A model generated the notes under the pieces. That model was not told the DNA's origin, made no database searches, and saw only the letters and a program-made list of their open reading frames with translations. Made by a program: the position numbers and the translations under genes. Positions 1 through 8,500 of a stretch of DNA of 64,000 nucleotides are shown in pieces (position 1 is the stretch's first letter; each line of letters starts with the position of its first letter). Origin of the DNA: Caldilineaceae bacterium (GTDB lineage: Bacteria; Chloroflexota; Anaerolineae; Caldilineales; Caldilineaceae); contig JAGNDO010000011.1 in assembly GCA_018003515.1 (NCBI GenBank), positions 1-64,000 on the forward strand, given 5' to 3'.

Positions 1-1
1 A

Positions 2-40
2 AAAGCCGGGGAGAGCGATTCTCTCCGGCTTTCTAGTTTT
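2..40 (+). terminator. Rho-independent terminator upstream of tRNA-His
   Basis: AAAGCCGG at 2-9 pairs with CCGGCTTT, and GAGAG with CTCTC, around a short loop. A T-rich tail (TTCTAGTTTTTG) follows. It would end a plus-strand transcript entering from left of the window. Confidence 0.75.
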
Positions 41-67
41 TGTTTGTAGCAGATGCCAAGTTTATAT

Positions 68-141
68 GGCGCTCATAGCTCAATTGGTAGAGCACTTGAT
101 TGTGGATCAAGAGGTTACGGGTTCAAGACCCGTTGAGCGCC
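68..141 (+). tRNA. tRNA-His (anticodon GTG)
   Basis: A full cloverleaf can be drawn. The acceptor stem is GCGCTCA (69-75) with TGAGCGC (134-140). G68 is the extra G-1 that pairs with discriminator C141, the identity signature of tRNA-His. The anticodon arm is CTTGA-TTGTGGA-TCAAG, giving anticodon GTG. The T arm is ACGGG-TTCAAGA-CCCGT. CCA is not encoded. tRNA genes are common attachment sites for integrative elements, but I see no second copy of its 3' end in the window and no integrase beside it. Confidence 0.95.
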
Positions 142-250
142 CCTAGGGAAAATGACTCCTGTCCTATACTTGTGATAGGATAACGGTCATCCAGCTTTTA
201 TAGATTTCTGTCAATCAACAGAATGTGGTACCGAAAGATCCCAAGCGTCA

Positions 251-279
251 TTGCTTGGTTCTTAAGTACCTTGTATAAT
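251..279 (+). promoter_or_regulatory. Sigma-70 type promoter of the possible small RNA
   Basis: TTGCTT (251-256), a 17-base spacer and a perfect TATAAT (274-279). No open reading frame follows. The expected transcript starts near 286 and runs into the terminator at 332-373. Confidence 0.6.
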
Positions 280-285
280 TGGTGA

Positions 286-373
286 ACGCGCAAGCGCCCA
301 CCGATTGTTAAGGTGCTGTATACATTAGGAGAAGCCGTCCCACCTGCCGCCAAGCTAAGAGGGGCGGCTTTTC
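286..373 (+). ncRNA. Candidate small RNA of about 88 nt, family not recognised
   Basis: The interval lies between a good promoter (TTGCTT-N17-TATAAT) and a rho-independent terminator and contains no convincing reading frame. I do not recognise it as 6S, SRP, tmRNA or RNase P RNA. The assignment rests only on the promoter and terminator pair. It could also be a short leader that ends before the converging minus-strand HTH gene. Confidence 0.35.
332..373 (+). terminator. Rho-independent terminator
   Basis: AAGCCGTCCC (332-341) pairs with GGGGCGGCTT (361-370, one G-T pair), followed by TTTT. It ends the candidate small RNA and faces the minus-strand HTH gene. Confidence 0.7.
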
Positions 374-407
374 CTATTCCTGGTGTAATCAGTTACCCGA
401 AATGGTA

Positions 408-656
408 CTACTCTTCAGGCTGATTGACAAATTCAATCAGATCCTGGGTGGTGAGGGGACCGAGGGCCTTGGAGAAGAAGGCCAGAAGCAATCCCACGCT
501 CCTCAACTCGATCCGCACCGGGAACTGGTGGGTCATGTAGTGGATGGTGGACGGGGCCAATCCTGCGGCCTTGGCCAGGTGAACGGCCAGTAACGGCTCG
601 CCTGTGGCCTTGCGGTATGCCACCATCAACTCGTTCAAATGCCATCTGATTTCCAT
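408..656 (-). CDS. Small XRE/Cro-type helix-turn-helix protein
   Basis: An 82-residue protein that is nearly all one HTH domain: LAVHLAKAAGLAPSTIHYM (about residues 22-40) reads as the two central helices of a Cro/C1 fold. It probably binds DNA as a small repressor. The start at 656 is chosen because AGGAGG sits about 5 bases upstream of that ATG; a longer upstream in-frame extension lacks such a site. The upstream region holds GAAC-ATAT-GTTT (702-713), close to the GAAC-N4-GTTC SOS box seen at 56,385, so damage regulation is possible. The target is unknown. Confidence 0.75.
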   Translation of the reverse strand: MEIRWHLNELMVAYRKATGEPLLAVHLAKAAGLAPSTIHYMTHQFPVRIELRSVGLLLAFFSKALGPLTTQDLIEFVNQPEE

Positions 657-701
657 CGTCTGCCTCCTGTGACTTCCACATCTTTCTGCTTTTCGATACC
701 C

Positions 702-713
702 GAACATATGTTT
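702..713 (-). promoter_or_regulatory. Possible degenerate SOS (LexA) box
   Basis: GAACATATGTTT matches GAAC-N4-GTTC except at the last base. It lies about 45 bases upstream of the small HTH gene. A wider inverted repeat CGAACA (701-706) / TGTTCG (720-725) overlaps it and could instead be the HTH protein's own operator. Confidence 0.3.
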
Positions 714-778
714 TATTCGTGTTCGACAATCGTACCAGAAAAGCATGTTGGAAGCAACTGGAGATCCGAAGGAATCGG

Positions 779-1132
779 CTACTGTTCCACCTCTCCGCTG
801 CTCAACCCCACATGCAGCAACTGCTTGAGCCGTTCCAACTCACCGATGGTGGTGAGTATGGCCACTTGTTGGGTGGTGACCGCGGGGGCGGCGGGACAGC
901 CGTCACAGGTCTCGGAAAATTTGATCTGGGAGAGATCCAGGGCAACCCGCAGGACCGTGGCCTCGATGTCACGGATCAGGGTGCCGACCAGGCGGATGGA
1001 CTCGCTGCGTTGGTCCAGTTGGTTGATGGCCTGGCGCACCTGGCTGGCCTGATGGCCGACAGCGCGCAGGCTGTAGCCGGTTTCGTCCAAAACAGAGCGA
1101 TACTTGCGGGGCATACGAGGTACGTGAGACAT
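779..1132 (-). CDS. Uncharacterised protein with helical central region
   Basis: A 117-residue protein I do not recognise. Residues about 15-70 look amphipathic and helical (SLRAVGHQASQVRQAINQLD), and a CDGC pair lies near residue 77. It resembles small MCP- or coiled-coil-like proteins only in general character. The start at 1132 has AGGAA 5-6 bases upstream, which is better than the in-frame ATG at 1144. It lies divergent from the XRE operon and tandem with the small HTH gene, so the two minus-strand genes may be cotranscribed. Confidence 0.6.
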   Translation of the reverse strand: MSHVPRMPRKYRSVLDETGYSLRAVGHQASQVRQAINQLDQRSESIRLVGTLIRDIEATVLRVALDLSQIKFSETCDGCPAAPAVTTQQVAILTTIGELERLKQLLHVGLSSGEVEQ

Positions 1133-1171
1133 AGAATTCCTCATCTTTGCTAAAAAAGAGGGCGGATACGG

Positions 1172-1212
1172 GATTGGGATTTTTCACCAATTGTTCCTTG
1201 ACAATCCCAATC
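1172..1212. promoter_or_regulatory. Nested inverted repeats, likely operator of the XRE operon
   Basis: GATTGGGAT (1172-1180) is the exact inverse of ATCCCAATC (1204-1212). Inside it, ATTGT (1190-1194) pairs with ACAAT (1201-1205). The right arms overlap the -35 box and spacer of the promoter at 1198-1226, so a bound dimer would block transcription. Autoregulation by the XRE protein at 1369 is the simplest reading. Confidence 0.5.
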
Positions 1213-1226
1213 TGATAGGATACAAT
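1198..1226 (+). promoter_or_regulatory. Sigma-70 type promoter of the XRE/P450 operon
   Basis: A perfect TTGACA (1198-1203), 17-base spacer and TACAAT (1221-1226). Transcription should begin near 1233, leaving a leader of about 135 bases before the ATG at 1369. Confidence 0.7.
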
Positions 1227-1368
1227 GTTGCGCACGGGCATTATACCCAGGTCAAAGCATGTTGTCAAGATGCAATTGTTGAAAAGCGAGAAATTGATCT
1301 GGGTATACTTTCCCGCACGAATGACCAACCAAACAGCACTACAGAAAGACGATTTGAAGGATATCCCC

Positions 1369-1827
1369 ATGAGTGACCAGTTTGCCAGTTTGGCCACAAA
1401 ACTAGACTTGCTCTTTGAATACATCACCCTGCCGGACGGCAAGCGCTTTGTCTATGACGACGTGGTGCGTCTGGGCGGCGTGGACCGGGGGGCGATCAGC
1501 CGCCTGCGTTCGGGCAAGAAGCTGGAACCCTCGTTTCAGACCATGGTCGGGCTGGCCGGGGCGTTCAACGTGCCATTGAGCTACTTTGGCACGGAGATGA
1601 CCGATGACGAGGTGCGCCGTTTTCTGGCTGACTTTGCCAGCAACCAGGATGATAAAGTCCTGCGCCGAATCGAGACCAGGGAGCAGAACAGGCCCAACCA
1701 GGAAGCCGAAGCCATCGCCATGCGCGCCGCCTATCTGGATGAGGAGGGGCGGCGAACCGTGGCCGCCATGATCGACTATGTCCTGAAAAGCCAGGGCGTG
1801 ACCGTTCCCTGGGAGAGCGAAGCGTAA
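1369..1827 (+). CDS. XRE-family transcriptional regulator
   Basis: A 152-residue protein with an N-terminal HTH: VYDDVVRLGGVDRGAISRLR (about residues 24-45) followed by a LEPSFQTMVGLAGAFNVPLSYF segment typical of XRE proteins. The C-terminal half is helical and may mediate dimerisation. The start at 1369 has GAAGGA upstream; longer in-frame starts (1225, 1321) are not supported by an RBS, and the promoter ends near 1233. This HTH style is often found next to ImmA/IrrE-type peptidases, as here, suggesting a repressor cleaved or controlled by the peptidase. It probably controls the operon through the inverted repeat at 1172-1212. Confidence 0.8.
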   Translation: MSDQFASLATKLDLLFEYITLPDGKRFVYDDVVRLGGVDRGAISRLRSGKKLEPSFQTMVGLAGAFNVPLSYFGTEMTDDEVRRFLADFASNQDDKVLRRIETREQNRPNQEAEAIAMRAAYLDEEGRRTVAAMIDYVLKSQGVTVPWESEA

Positions 1828-1897
1828 GCCGCTAATTCGTCCATCCATAACCAATCCTGTCCAAGGTCGCTTGTCGGCTCTGGACTTCTTTTTGCCT

Positions 1898-3262
1898 ATG
1901 ACAACCATTCTCGACCGACCAAAATCGACTCCTCTGCCCGAACCGCCCGCCCATCCGCTCTGGGGCCACATGCGCCAGGCCCAGGCTGATCCTTTGGGCT
2001 TTCATCTCTCCCTTGGGGCATACGGCCCGGTGGTGGGCTACCGGGCCGGGCTGTGGCCGGTGATCTTTGTGCATCACCCGGAGGCCGTGGGCCATGTGCT
2101 TCAGGCCAACTATGCCAACTATTCCAAGGAGACCTTTGCCTATGCCCTGGTGCGCCGCAGCCTGGGGGATGGGCTGCTGACCACGGATGGGGAGCAGTGG
2201 CTCTCCCGCCGCCGGTTGATGCAGCCAGCCTTCCATCGACGGCGCATCGAGGGGCTGGCGACTCCTATGGTGGCAGCGGCGGAATCGGCATTGGCCCGCT
2301 GGCAGATTGGACAACCCCTGGAAATCGCCAGCGAGATGCGCCGCCTGACCCTGGATGTGGTAGGCCGCACCCTGTTCGGGGTGAACACCCTGGACCAGGC
2401 TGAACCGATTGGCGCAGCCCTGGCTACGGTGCTGGAGCAGAGCCTGGGCCAACTGCGCTCCCGCTGGATGTGGTTGTGGGGCTTGCTGGATACTCTGACC
2501 CCAGGCAGTCGCCGCTTTCATTCGGCTCGGCGAGAGTTGGACCAGGTGGTGGAGGCCATCATCGTCCGCAAGCGCGCCCAGCCCCAGGCGGAGAACGATC
2601 TGCTGGACCTGCTTCTGGCGGCCCGAGATGAGGAGAGCGGGGCAGCCCTTAGCGACGAGGAACTGCGCACGGAGGTGCTGACGTTGCTGGTAGCGGGCCA
2701 CGAGACCACGGCCTTGGCCCTGACCTGGGCCTTCATCCTGCTGGCCCAACACCCGGACGTGGAAGATCGCCTGCGATCAGAACTGATTCAAACCTTGGCC
2801 GGGCGTACACCGACCATGGCCGACCTGACCGCCCTGCCTTATCTGGACCAGATGGTGAGTGAAGTATTGAGACTCTATCCGCCGGTGTGGGGCTTTAGCC
2901 GCCGGGCCATCGACGCTGACAAGATCATGGGCCACCCTATCCCTGCCCGCAGCCGAGTCATGATCTCCCCGTATGTGACTCATCGCCACCCGGATTTCTG
3001 GCCCGATCCCGACCGCTTTGACCCAGATCGGTTTACACCCAATCAGGCCGCCCTTCTCCCCCGCTTTGCCTACTTCCCCTTTGGCGGTGGGCCTCGACAG
3101 TGCATCGGCAACACCTTTGCCCTGACCGAAATCAAACTTGTGTTGGCCACGCTTCTCCCCCGGCTGCACCTGACCCTAGCCGACAACCGACCGATTGAGA
3201 CCCTGGCCCAGGCCAGCCTCAGTCCTCGCTATCCTATATTCATGATCCCCAACCAACCCTAA
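1898..3262 (+). CDS. Cytochrome P450 monooxygenase
   Basis: A 454-residue soluble P450, usual bacterial length. All hallmark motifs are visible: I-helix oxygen-binding AGHETT (about residues 265-270), K-helix ExxR in EVLRLYPP (about 321), and the heme loop FPFGGGPRQCIG with the thiolate Cys near 401. It would hydroxylate or epoxidise an unknown substrate using electrons from a partner ferredoxin system, which is not encoded nearby. ATG at 1898 is preferred; a TTG at 1871 would add nine residues. No strong Shine-Dalgarno is visible. It sits between the regulator and the peptidase in one operon, an arrangement recalling P450-containing signalling operons of Actinobacteria. Confidence 0.93.
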   Translation: MTTILDRPKSTPLPEPPAHPLWGHMRQAQADPLGFHLSLGAYGPVVGYRAGLWPVIFVHHPEAVGHVLQANYANYSKETFAYALVRRSLGDGLLTTDGEQWLSRRRLMQPAFHRRRIEGLATPMVAAAESALARWQIGQPLEIASEMRRLTLDVVGRTLFGVNTLDQAEPIGAALATVLEQSLGQLRSRWMWLWGLLDTLTPGSRRFHSARRELDQVVEAIIVRKRAQPQAENDLLDLLLAARDEESGAALSDEELRTEVLTLLVAGHETTALALTWAFILLAQHPDVEDRLRSELIQTLAGRTPTMADLTALPYLDQMVSEVLRLYPPVWGFSRRAIDADKIMGHPIPARSRVMISPYVTHRHPDFWPDPDRFDPDRFTPNQAALLPRFAYFPFGGGPRQCIGNTFALTEIKLVLATLLPRLHLTLADNRPIETLAQASLSPRYPIFMIPNQP

Positions 3263-3278
3263 TCCAACGAGAAAACCC

Positions 3279-3824
3279 ATGCCTAAATCACTGCGACTGT
3301 CCACGGTGGACAGCACGGTCCATGCCCGCATGCGTGCCGTCCTGTCCTCCATCCAACAAGAATTCGACTTCTCCACCTTCACCTGGGCTAGCTTTGTGGA
3401 CTGGCTTTCCCAGCGCCAGGGCAAAGAGGTGCGCCTTGTGCCCGTACCGACCGCGTCCAGCACCCTCTTTGGTAGTTGGATCTCCACAGCGACAGCAGAG
3501 TTCATCTTCTATGATGCCGGCACCCTGCCCATGCACCAGATCCACATTCAACTCCACGAGATCGCCCACATGCTGTGCGGCCATAGCACCTTTCATGCAG
3601 ATAGGGAGGGCTTGCCCCAGAGCCTGGAGGAGATCATGGCTTTGGCCGCGTCGGCGATGCGCATGCGCCATGTGGCCGAGAGTGAGACCGAGCAGGAGGC
3701 GGAGATCCTCACCGCCCTGATCCAGAGCGCAATCTTCAGCCATGGTCGCCAGGAGGCGTTGACCCGCTTTGACTTCCAGAACCACGATGAGGAGGTTCTG
3801 GTGTACATGATGGAGTTGGGCTGA
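3279..3824 (+). CDS. ImmA/IrrE-family metallopeptidase-like protein
   Basis: A 181-residue protein with the zinc-peptidase motif HEIAH (about residues 93-97), followed by an acidic, helical C-terminal part. Family members (COG2856 type) cleave or inactivate partner XRE repressors. Here the XRE gene is two genes upstream and the membrane-protein ATG overlaps this gene's stop codon, so translation is probably coupled. A plausible chain is membrane signal, peptidase, repressor release, P450 expression; this is inference. Confidence 0.8.
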   Translation: MPKSLRLSTVDSTVHARMRAVLSSIQQEFDFSTFTWASFVDWLSQRQGKEVRLVPVPTASSTLFGSWISTATAEFIFYDAGTLPMHQIHIQLHEIAHMLCGHSTFHADREGLPQSLEEIMALAASAMRMRHVAESETEQEAEILTALIQSAIFSHGRQEALTRFDFQNHDEEVLVYMMELG

Positions 3825-4939
3825 TGCGCACATTTTGGACATTGTTGGCCCTGGCGGCCATGGTAAGCGTGGGCGTCTTCAAGGGGCAGGTGATCTGGCG
3901 GCAGGCGTTGTGGCGGGACCCCAAGGTGCGCTCCCACCTGCTCTTCTGGGGAAATGGGGCCGTGGGCATGACCCTCCTTCTCGGTCCCGTAGCCGTGGCC
4001 GTGGATGGTTGGACGGGGATGAACAACCTGGCCTGGTTGCTGGCCTATCTCTTCCTGCTCTTGCCAGGCTATCTGGTGGGGGTGCAGTTGAGCGCCAGTT
4101 TTCCGACCAGGGGACCCCTGATCCGGTGGCTGTTGAAATGGGGCTTCCTGGCCACGACCGCTATCCTGATCCTGATCTACGCTGTGTGGCTGCGACCCAG
4201 TCCTGAGTGGCCCCAGCGCACGGCCCGCAGCCTGGCCGACGTGGTTTTCATCGGTCTCTTCTTCACGGTGATCTCCACCCTGCCGCTCTTGACCCTGGCT
4301 CTGATCCGGGACTCATTCCGGCGCAAGCCCACCCTGGCCTTTCGCCTGCGCATGAGCGTGTCCGCGGTGGCCATGGTGACAGCGTTGGTCTGCTTTGGCA
4401 GCAAGATTGCCGGGGCGGTGGCGGCCTATGCCATGCCAACCTCGCCCTTGGGTGGACAGTTGGACCAATTGGCCTGGGTGGCCATGGGGGTGACGTCGAT
4501 TGGATGGGTGGTGAGCATGTTGCCCAACCCGGTCTTTCTGGCGGCGGTGGGACCGGTCTTCTACGTGGGCAAACTGGTCACCATGCAGGAGCTGCGCTGG
4601 CTCTATCGACGGATAGTCGGCTTTGCCCGGCCCGTGGTGGCGTACGATCCCAGTTGGGGGGAGATGGCGTTGCGCCCGGACTTTCACCTCTACCGGTTGG
4701 CCATCGGCATCCTGGACGGGCGCAAGATGATCCAGGGGAAAGCGGCGGCCATGCGAAAACAGGGCGGGCTGGGCGGTGACGGCGCGTCCACTTTGGCCGT
4801 AGACTGGAGCAGGAGCCAGTGGTGGGAGGCGGAGGTGTTGGAGGCGCTGCTTCAACACCTGGCCGGCAAGGATTTGGATTCCCTGGCCGAGGAGTTGGTG
4901 GTTGTCTCTCGCCAGGCCAGGGAGTATTTGGGTGGGTGA
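3824..4939 (+). CDS. Polytopic membrane protein, MAB_1171c/DUF6545-like
   Basis: 371 residues. About seven hydrophobic segments occupy residues 1-240 (clear ones near 2-18, 41-60, 66-88, 103-124, 140-162, 180-205, 217-237). A soluble C-terminal domain of about 130 residues follows. The layout and its coupling to an ImmA/IrrE gene fit the MAB_1171c putative transporter family, in which such pairs are common. Its start overlaps the peptidase stop (ATGCGC within GGCTGATGCGC). It may be the sensor or target of the upstream peptidase. Transport activity is not shown by the sequence. Confidence 0.65.
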   Translation: MRTFWTLLALAAMVSVGVFKGQVIWRQALWRDPKVRSHLLFWGNGAVGMTLLLGPVAVAVDGWTGMNNLAWLLAYLFLLLPGYLVGVQLSASFPTRGPLIRWLLKWGFLATTAILILIYAVWLRPSPEWPQRTARSLADVVFIGLFFTVISTLPLLTLALIRDSFRRKPTLAFRLRMSVSAVAMVTALVCFGSKIAGAVAAYAMPTSPLGGQLDQLAWVAMGVTSIGWVVSMLPNPVFLAAVGPVFYVGKLVTMQELRWLYRRIVGFARPVVAYDPSWGEMALRPDFHLYRLAIGILDGRKMIQGKAAAMRKQGGLGGDGASTLAVDWSRSQWWEAEVLEALLQHLAGKDLDSLAEELVVVSRQAREYLGG

Positions 4940-4962
4940 CGGGGACAAGAGACGAGAAAGGG

Positions 4963-4993
4963 GGGCGGATCCTGCGGGGTTCGCCCTCTTTTT
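4963..4993 (+). terminator. Rho-independent terminator of the P450 operon
   Basis: GGGCG (4963-4967) pairs with CGCCC (4982-4986) and the run CTTTTT follows. Confidence 0.65.
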
Positions 4994-5091
4994 GTTGAGC
5001 TTTGGTCTACCTACACCAAAGATGAGAGAGATGGGATAGATCCGTAAGAGTCCAAACGGGCAAAAATGCCGCAAATAGCCCCAATGGTCCA
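4994..5091. other. Intergenic spacer before the defence island
   Basis: No gene, repeat or RNA recognised between the terminator of the P450 operon and the promoter at 5092. Most of the remaining 5121-5289 interval is 5' leader. Confidence 0.6.
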
Positions 5092-5120
5092 TTGCGCGGA
5101 TCCCGAATTCACGGTATGAT
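5092..5120 (+). promoter_or_regulatory. Promoter of the helicase-methylase-ATPase island
   Basis: TTGCGC (5092-5097), 17-base spacer, TATGAT (5115-5120). It would drive the small gene at 5290 and the helicase behind it, with a leader of about 160 bases. Confidence 0.6.
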
Positions 5121-5289
5121 GTCCTTGTCCCAAGAAACTCCATCCCGACACAATAGACGGCTTCCCAGACCTCATGGACTCAACTCACCGACTCGGAACA
5201 AACCCCATTCACCACCAGCCGGAATGCCCATGCGCCGCGCTTTCCTTTCGGGGAGGGGCGGTGTTTTCGTTTGCAAAGGAGATTGCCCC

Positions 5290-5469
5290 ATGGCCCGTCC
5301 GCCTCTGACCGTCCCCGTCTACCAAATCCGTGTCACCCTCAGCCTACGAGAAGGAGCGGACGACGATCTGCTCGCCCTCTTGGCCGATGTGCCGTTCCGC
5401 AAGCGGGCGGCGACGGTGAAGGAGTGGATCCGTAAGGGGCTGGAGGCCGAGACCGAGAAACCTGGGTAA
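5290..5469 (+). CDS. Small basic/acidic protein heading the defence operon
   Basis: A 59-residue protein starting MARPPLTVPVYQIRVTLSL. The beta-strand-like start followed by two short helices (DDDLLALLADV, ATVKEWIRKGLEAE) is compatible with a ribbon-helix-helix or plasmid-type small regulator, but this is only shape. The start is fixed by AGGAG about 9 bases upstream of ATG 5290; the open frame extends far upstream without an RBS. As first gene of the island it could be an autoregulator. Confidence 0.6.
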   Translation: MARPPLTVPVYQIRVTLSLREGADDDLLALLADVPFRKRAATVKEWIRKGLEAETEKPG

Positions 5470-5566
5470 GGCTGGCTTTCCTGGCTAAAAATCTATTAGA
5501 AACCTGTCAGTGCCTTCCGCTCCGACGGAAAACGTGCCTGACTCTTACTCCCGAAGGACAGTCGAC

Positions 5567-8500
5567 ATGCGCTCATTAAACGATCTCCAACCCGGCGCAG
5601 TGGTACATGGTATTTTGGCCGGGCAGGCGGTGACCCTGGTCAGTGTCAAGTGGTATGGCAGTGACACGGTGGAAGCGGTCTTCAAAGATGCTGCGGGCAA
5701 GGCGGGGACCCAGTTGCTCTTTCGGTCGAACGAGCTGGATTTGGACCTGGTGACCGAGGGATTGCCCTGGAGTTTCGATGCGGACGGCGGTCTGTTGCGT
5801 CTGGTCTCCGAGGCCCGACGCATTCGCCTGGCCTATCTCTTTGACCCCTTCCTGGCCGTGCACGCCTCGGTGGTGGACCCCCTGCCCCATCAGATCACGG
5901 CGGTCTATGACCATATGCTGACCCGGCAGCCCCTGCGCTTTTTGCTGGCGGACGACCCCGGCGCGGGCAAGACCATCATGGCCGGGCTGTTGATCAAGGA
6001 GTTGATGATTCGGGGGGATGTGCGCCGCTGTTTGGTGGTCTGCCCTGGCAGTTTGGTAGAGCAGTGGCAGGATGAACTCTATCGCCGCTTCAATCTGCCC
6101 TTCGAGATTCTCTCCCGGGAGCGCATTGAAGGTGCCCGCTCCGGCAACATTTTCGACGAAGTGCCCCTGCTCATCACCCGGCTGGATCGGCTGGCCCGCA
6201 ACGATGACTATCTGGCCAAGCTGGCCCGCACGGAATGGGATCTGGTGATCGTCGATGAGGCCCACAAGATGTCGGCCAGCTACTACGGCAACGAGATCAA
6301 GTATACCAAGCGCTATCGCCTGGGCCAGCAGCTTTCGGAGATCGCCCGCCACTTCCTGCTCATGACGGCCACGCCCCACAACGGCAAGGAGGAGGACTTT
6401 CAACTCTTCATGGCGCTGCTGGATGGGGACCGCTTTGAGGGCAAGTTCCGGGACGGCGTCCACACCTCGGACCCGTCGGACCTGATGCGGCGCATGGTCA
6501 AGGAGAAATTGGTCAAGTTTGACGGCACGCCCCTCTTCCCGGAGCGCATCGCCTATACCGTGCCCTATCGCCTTTCGGACTTGGAGGCCAAGCTCTATGA
6601 AGCCGTGACCGCCTACGTCAAAGAGGAGTTTAACCGGGCCGAGGCCTTGCAGGAAAATGGACGCAAAGGGACCGTCGGCTTCGCCCTCACCGTGTTGCAG
6701 CGGCGGCTGGCGTCGTCGCCGGAGGCCATCCACCAATCCCTGAAGCGGCGGCGGGAACGGTTGGAGCGGCGGTTGGCCGAGGCCCAACTGCTGGGCCGGG
6801 GACAGCAGTTGGATCTGCCCGACCTGCCGGATATAGGGGAGATGACGGATCTGTGGGAGAGCCTGGACGATGCCGACGACCTGCCCGCGGACGAGTGGGA
6901 GCAGGCCGAAGAGGCGTTGATGGACCGGGCCACGGCGGCCCGCACAGCGGAGGAACTGCGCACGGAGATCCGCATGTTGGCCCAGTTGGAGGCCCTGGCC
7001 CTGACTGTGCGCAACAGCGGCACGGACCGCAAGTGGGAGGAGCTATCTGGCCTGCTGCAACACCAGGATCGTATGTTCGACGCCCAGGGCAACCGGCGCA
7101 AACTGGTCATCTTCACCGAGCACCGGGATACGCTCAACTATTTGACCGAGAAGATCCGCTCGTTGATCGGGCGACCGGAAGCCGTGGTGACCATCCACGG
7201 CGGCATCGGGCGGGAGGCCCGCCGCCACACCCAGGAGGCTTTTACCCAGGACCCGGCGGTGCTGATTTTGGTGGCCACGGACGCGGCCGGGGAGGGCATC
7301 AACCTGCAACGGGCGCATTTGATGATCAACTACGATCTGCCCTGGAACCCCAACCGACTGGAGCAGCGCTTTGGCCGCATCCACCGCATCGGCCAGAGCG
7401 AGGTCTGCCATCTGTGGAATCTGGTGGCCGAGGAGACCCGAGAGGGCGATGTCTACTTGACCCTGCTGCGCAAGCTGGAGCGGGAACGGGCCTCCCTGGG
7501 CGGGGCGGTCTTTGATGTGTTGGGCATGGCCATCGACGGCAAACGGCTGCGGGATCTGCTGATCGAGGCCATACGCTATGGAGATCGACCGGATGTGCGG
7601 GCACGGTTGGACATGGTGGTGGAAGATGCCCTGGACGGCGAGCGCCTGCGCAGCCTGATCGAAGAACAGGCCCTGGCCCGGGACAGCATGGACATCAGCC
7701 AGGTGCAGCGCATCCGCCAGACCATGGAGCGCATGGAGGCCCGGCGGCTGCAACCCCACTATGTGTCGGCCTTTTTCAAGGCGGCCTTTCAGCGCCTGGG
7801 TGGCAGCATGCAGGAGCGGGAGAGCGGGCGCTACGAGATTACCCATGTGCCCGCGGCCATCCGGGAACGGGACCGGCAGATCGGCCTGGGCGGGGCCGGG
7901 GTGTTGCGCCGCTATGAGCGGGTCTGCTTCGAAAAGCAGTTGATCCACCTGCCGGGCAAACCGGAAGCGGCCTTCATCTGCCCCGGCCATCCCCTGCTGG
8001 ATGCGGTGCTGGACCTGATTTTGGAGCGTCACCAGGGGCTATTGCGCCAGGGGGCGATCTTGGTGGACCCCAGCGACCGGGGCGAGACCTTGCGGGCGCT
8101 CTTCTATCTGGAGCACACGATCCAGGATGGGCGCACGGTGGCGGATGGCAGCCGCCGGGCCATCTCCAAACGCATGCACTTTGTGGAAGTGCCCCTGGCC
8201 CAGGGTGATGATCATCTTGGCCTGGGCCAGGCGGTCAACGCCGGACCGGCCCCCTATTTGGACTACGAACCCCTGGCCCCGGCGGACCAATCCCTGGTGC
8301 GGCCTTTGGTCGAACAGTTGACCGCGGGGCAGGATCTGGAAGGCTGGGCCGTGGCCCATGCCATCGCCACTTTGGTGCCCCGGCATGTGGACGAGGTGAG
8401 CCGGGAGCGGCGGCCCTTGATCGCCAAGACCGTGGCCGCGGTCAAAGAGCGGCTGACCCGGGAGATCCTCTATTGGGACCATCGGGCCGCGGATCTGCGG

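Noticed and set aside
68-141. tRNA-His as an integration attachment site
   Set aside because: tRNA genes are common att sites, but no integrase is nearby and I found no repeat of its 3' end in the window.
1279-1309. Second promoter TTGAAA-N19-TATACT before the XRE gene
   Set aside because: The 19-base spacer is too long for confidence; TTGACA-N17-TACAAT at 1198 is far better.
5576-6787. 403-codon minus-strand open frame across the helicase
   Set aside because: Gly/Gln/His/Pro-rich low-complexity translation typical of the antisense of a GC-rich gene; no RBS; the plus frame carries helicase motifs throughout.
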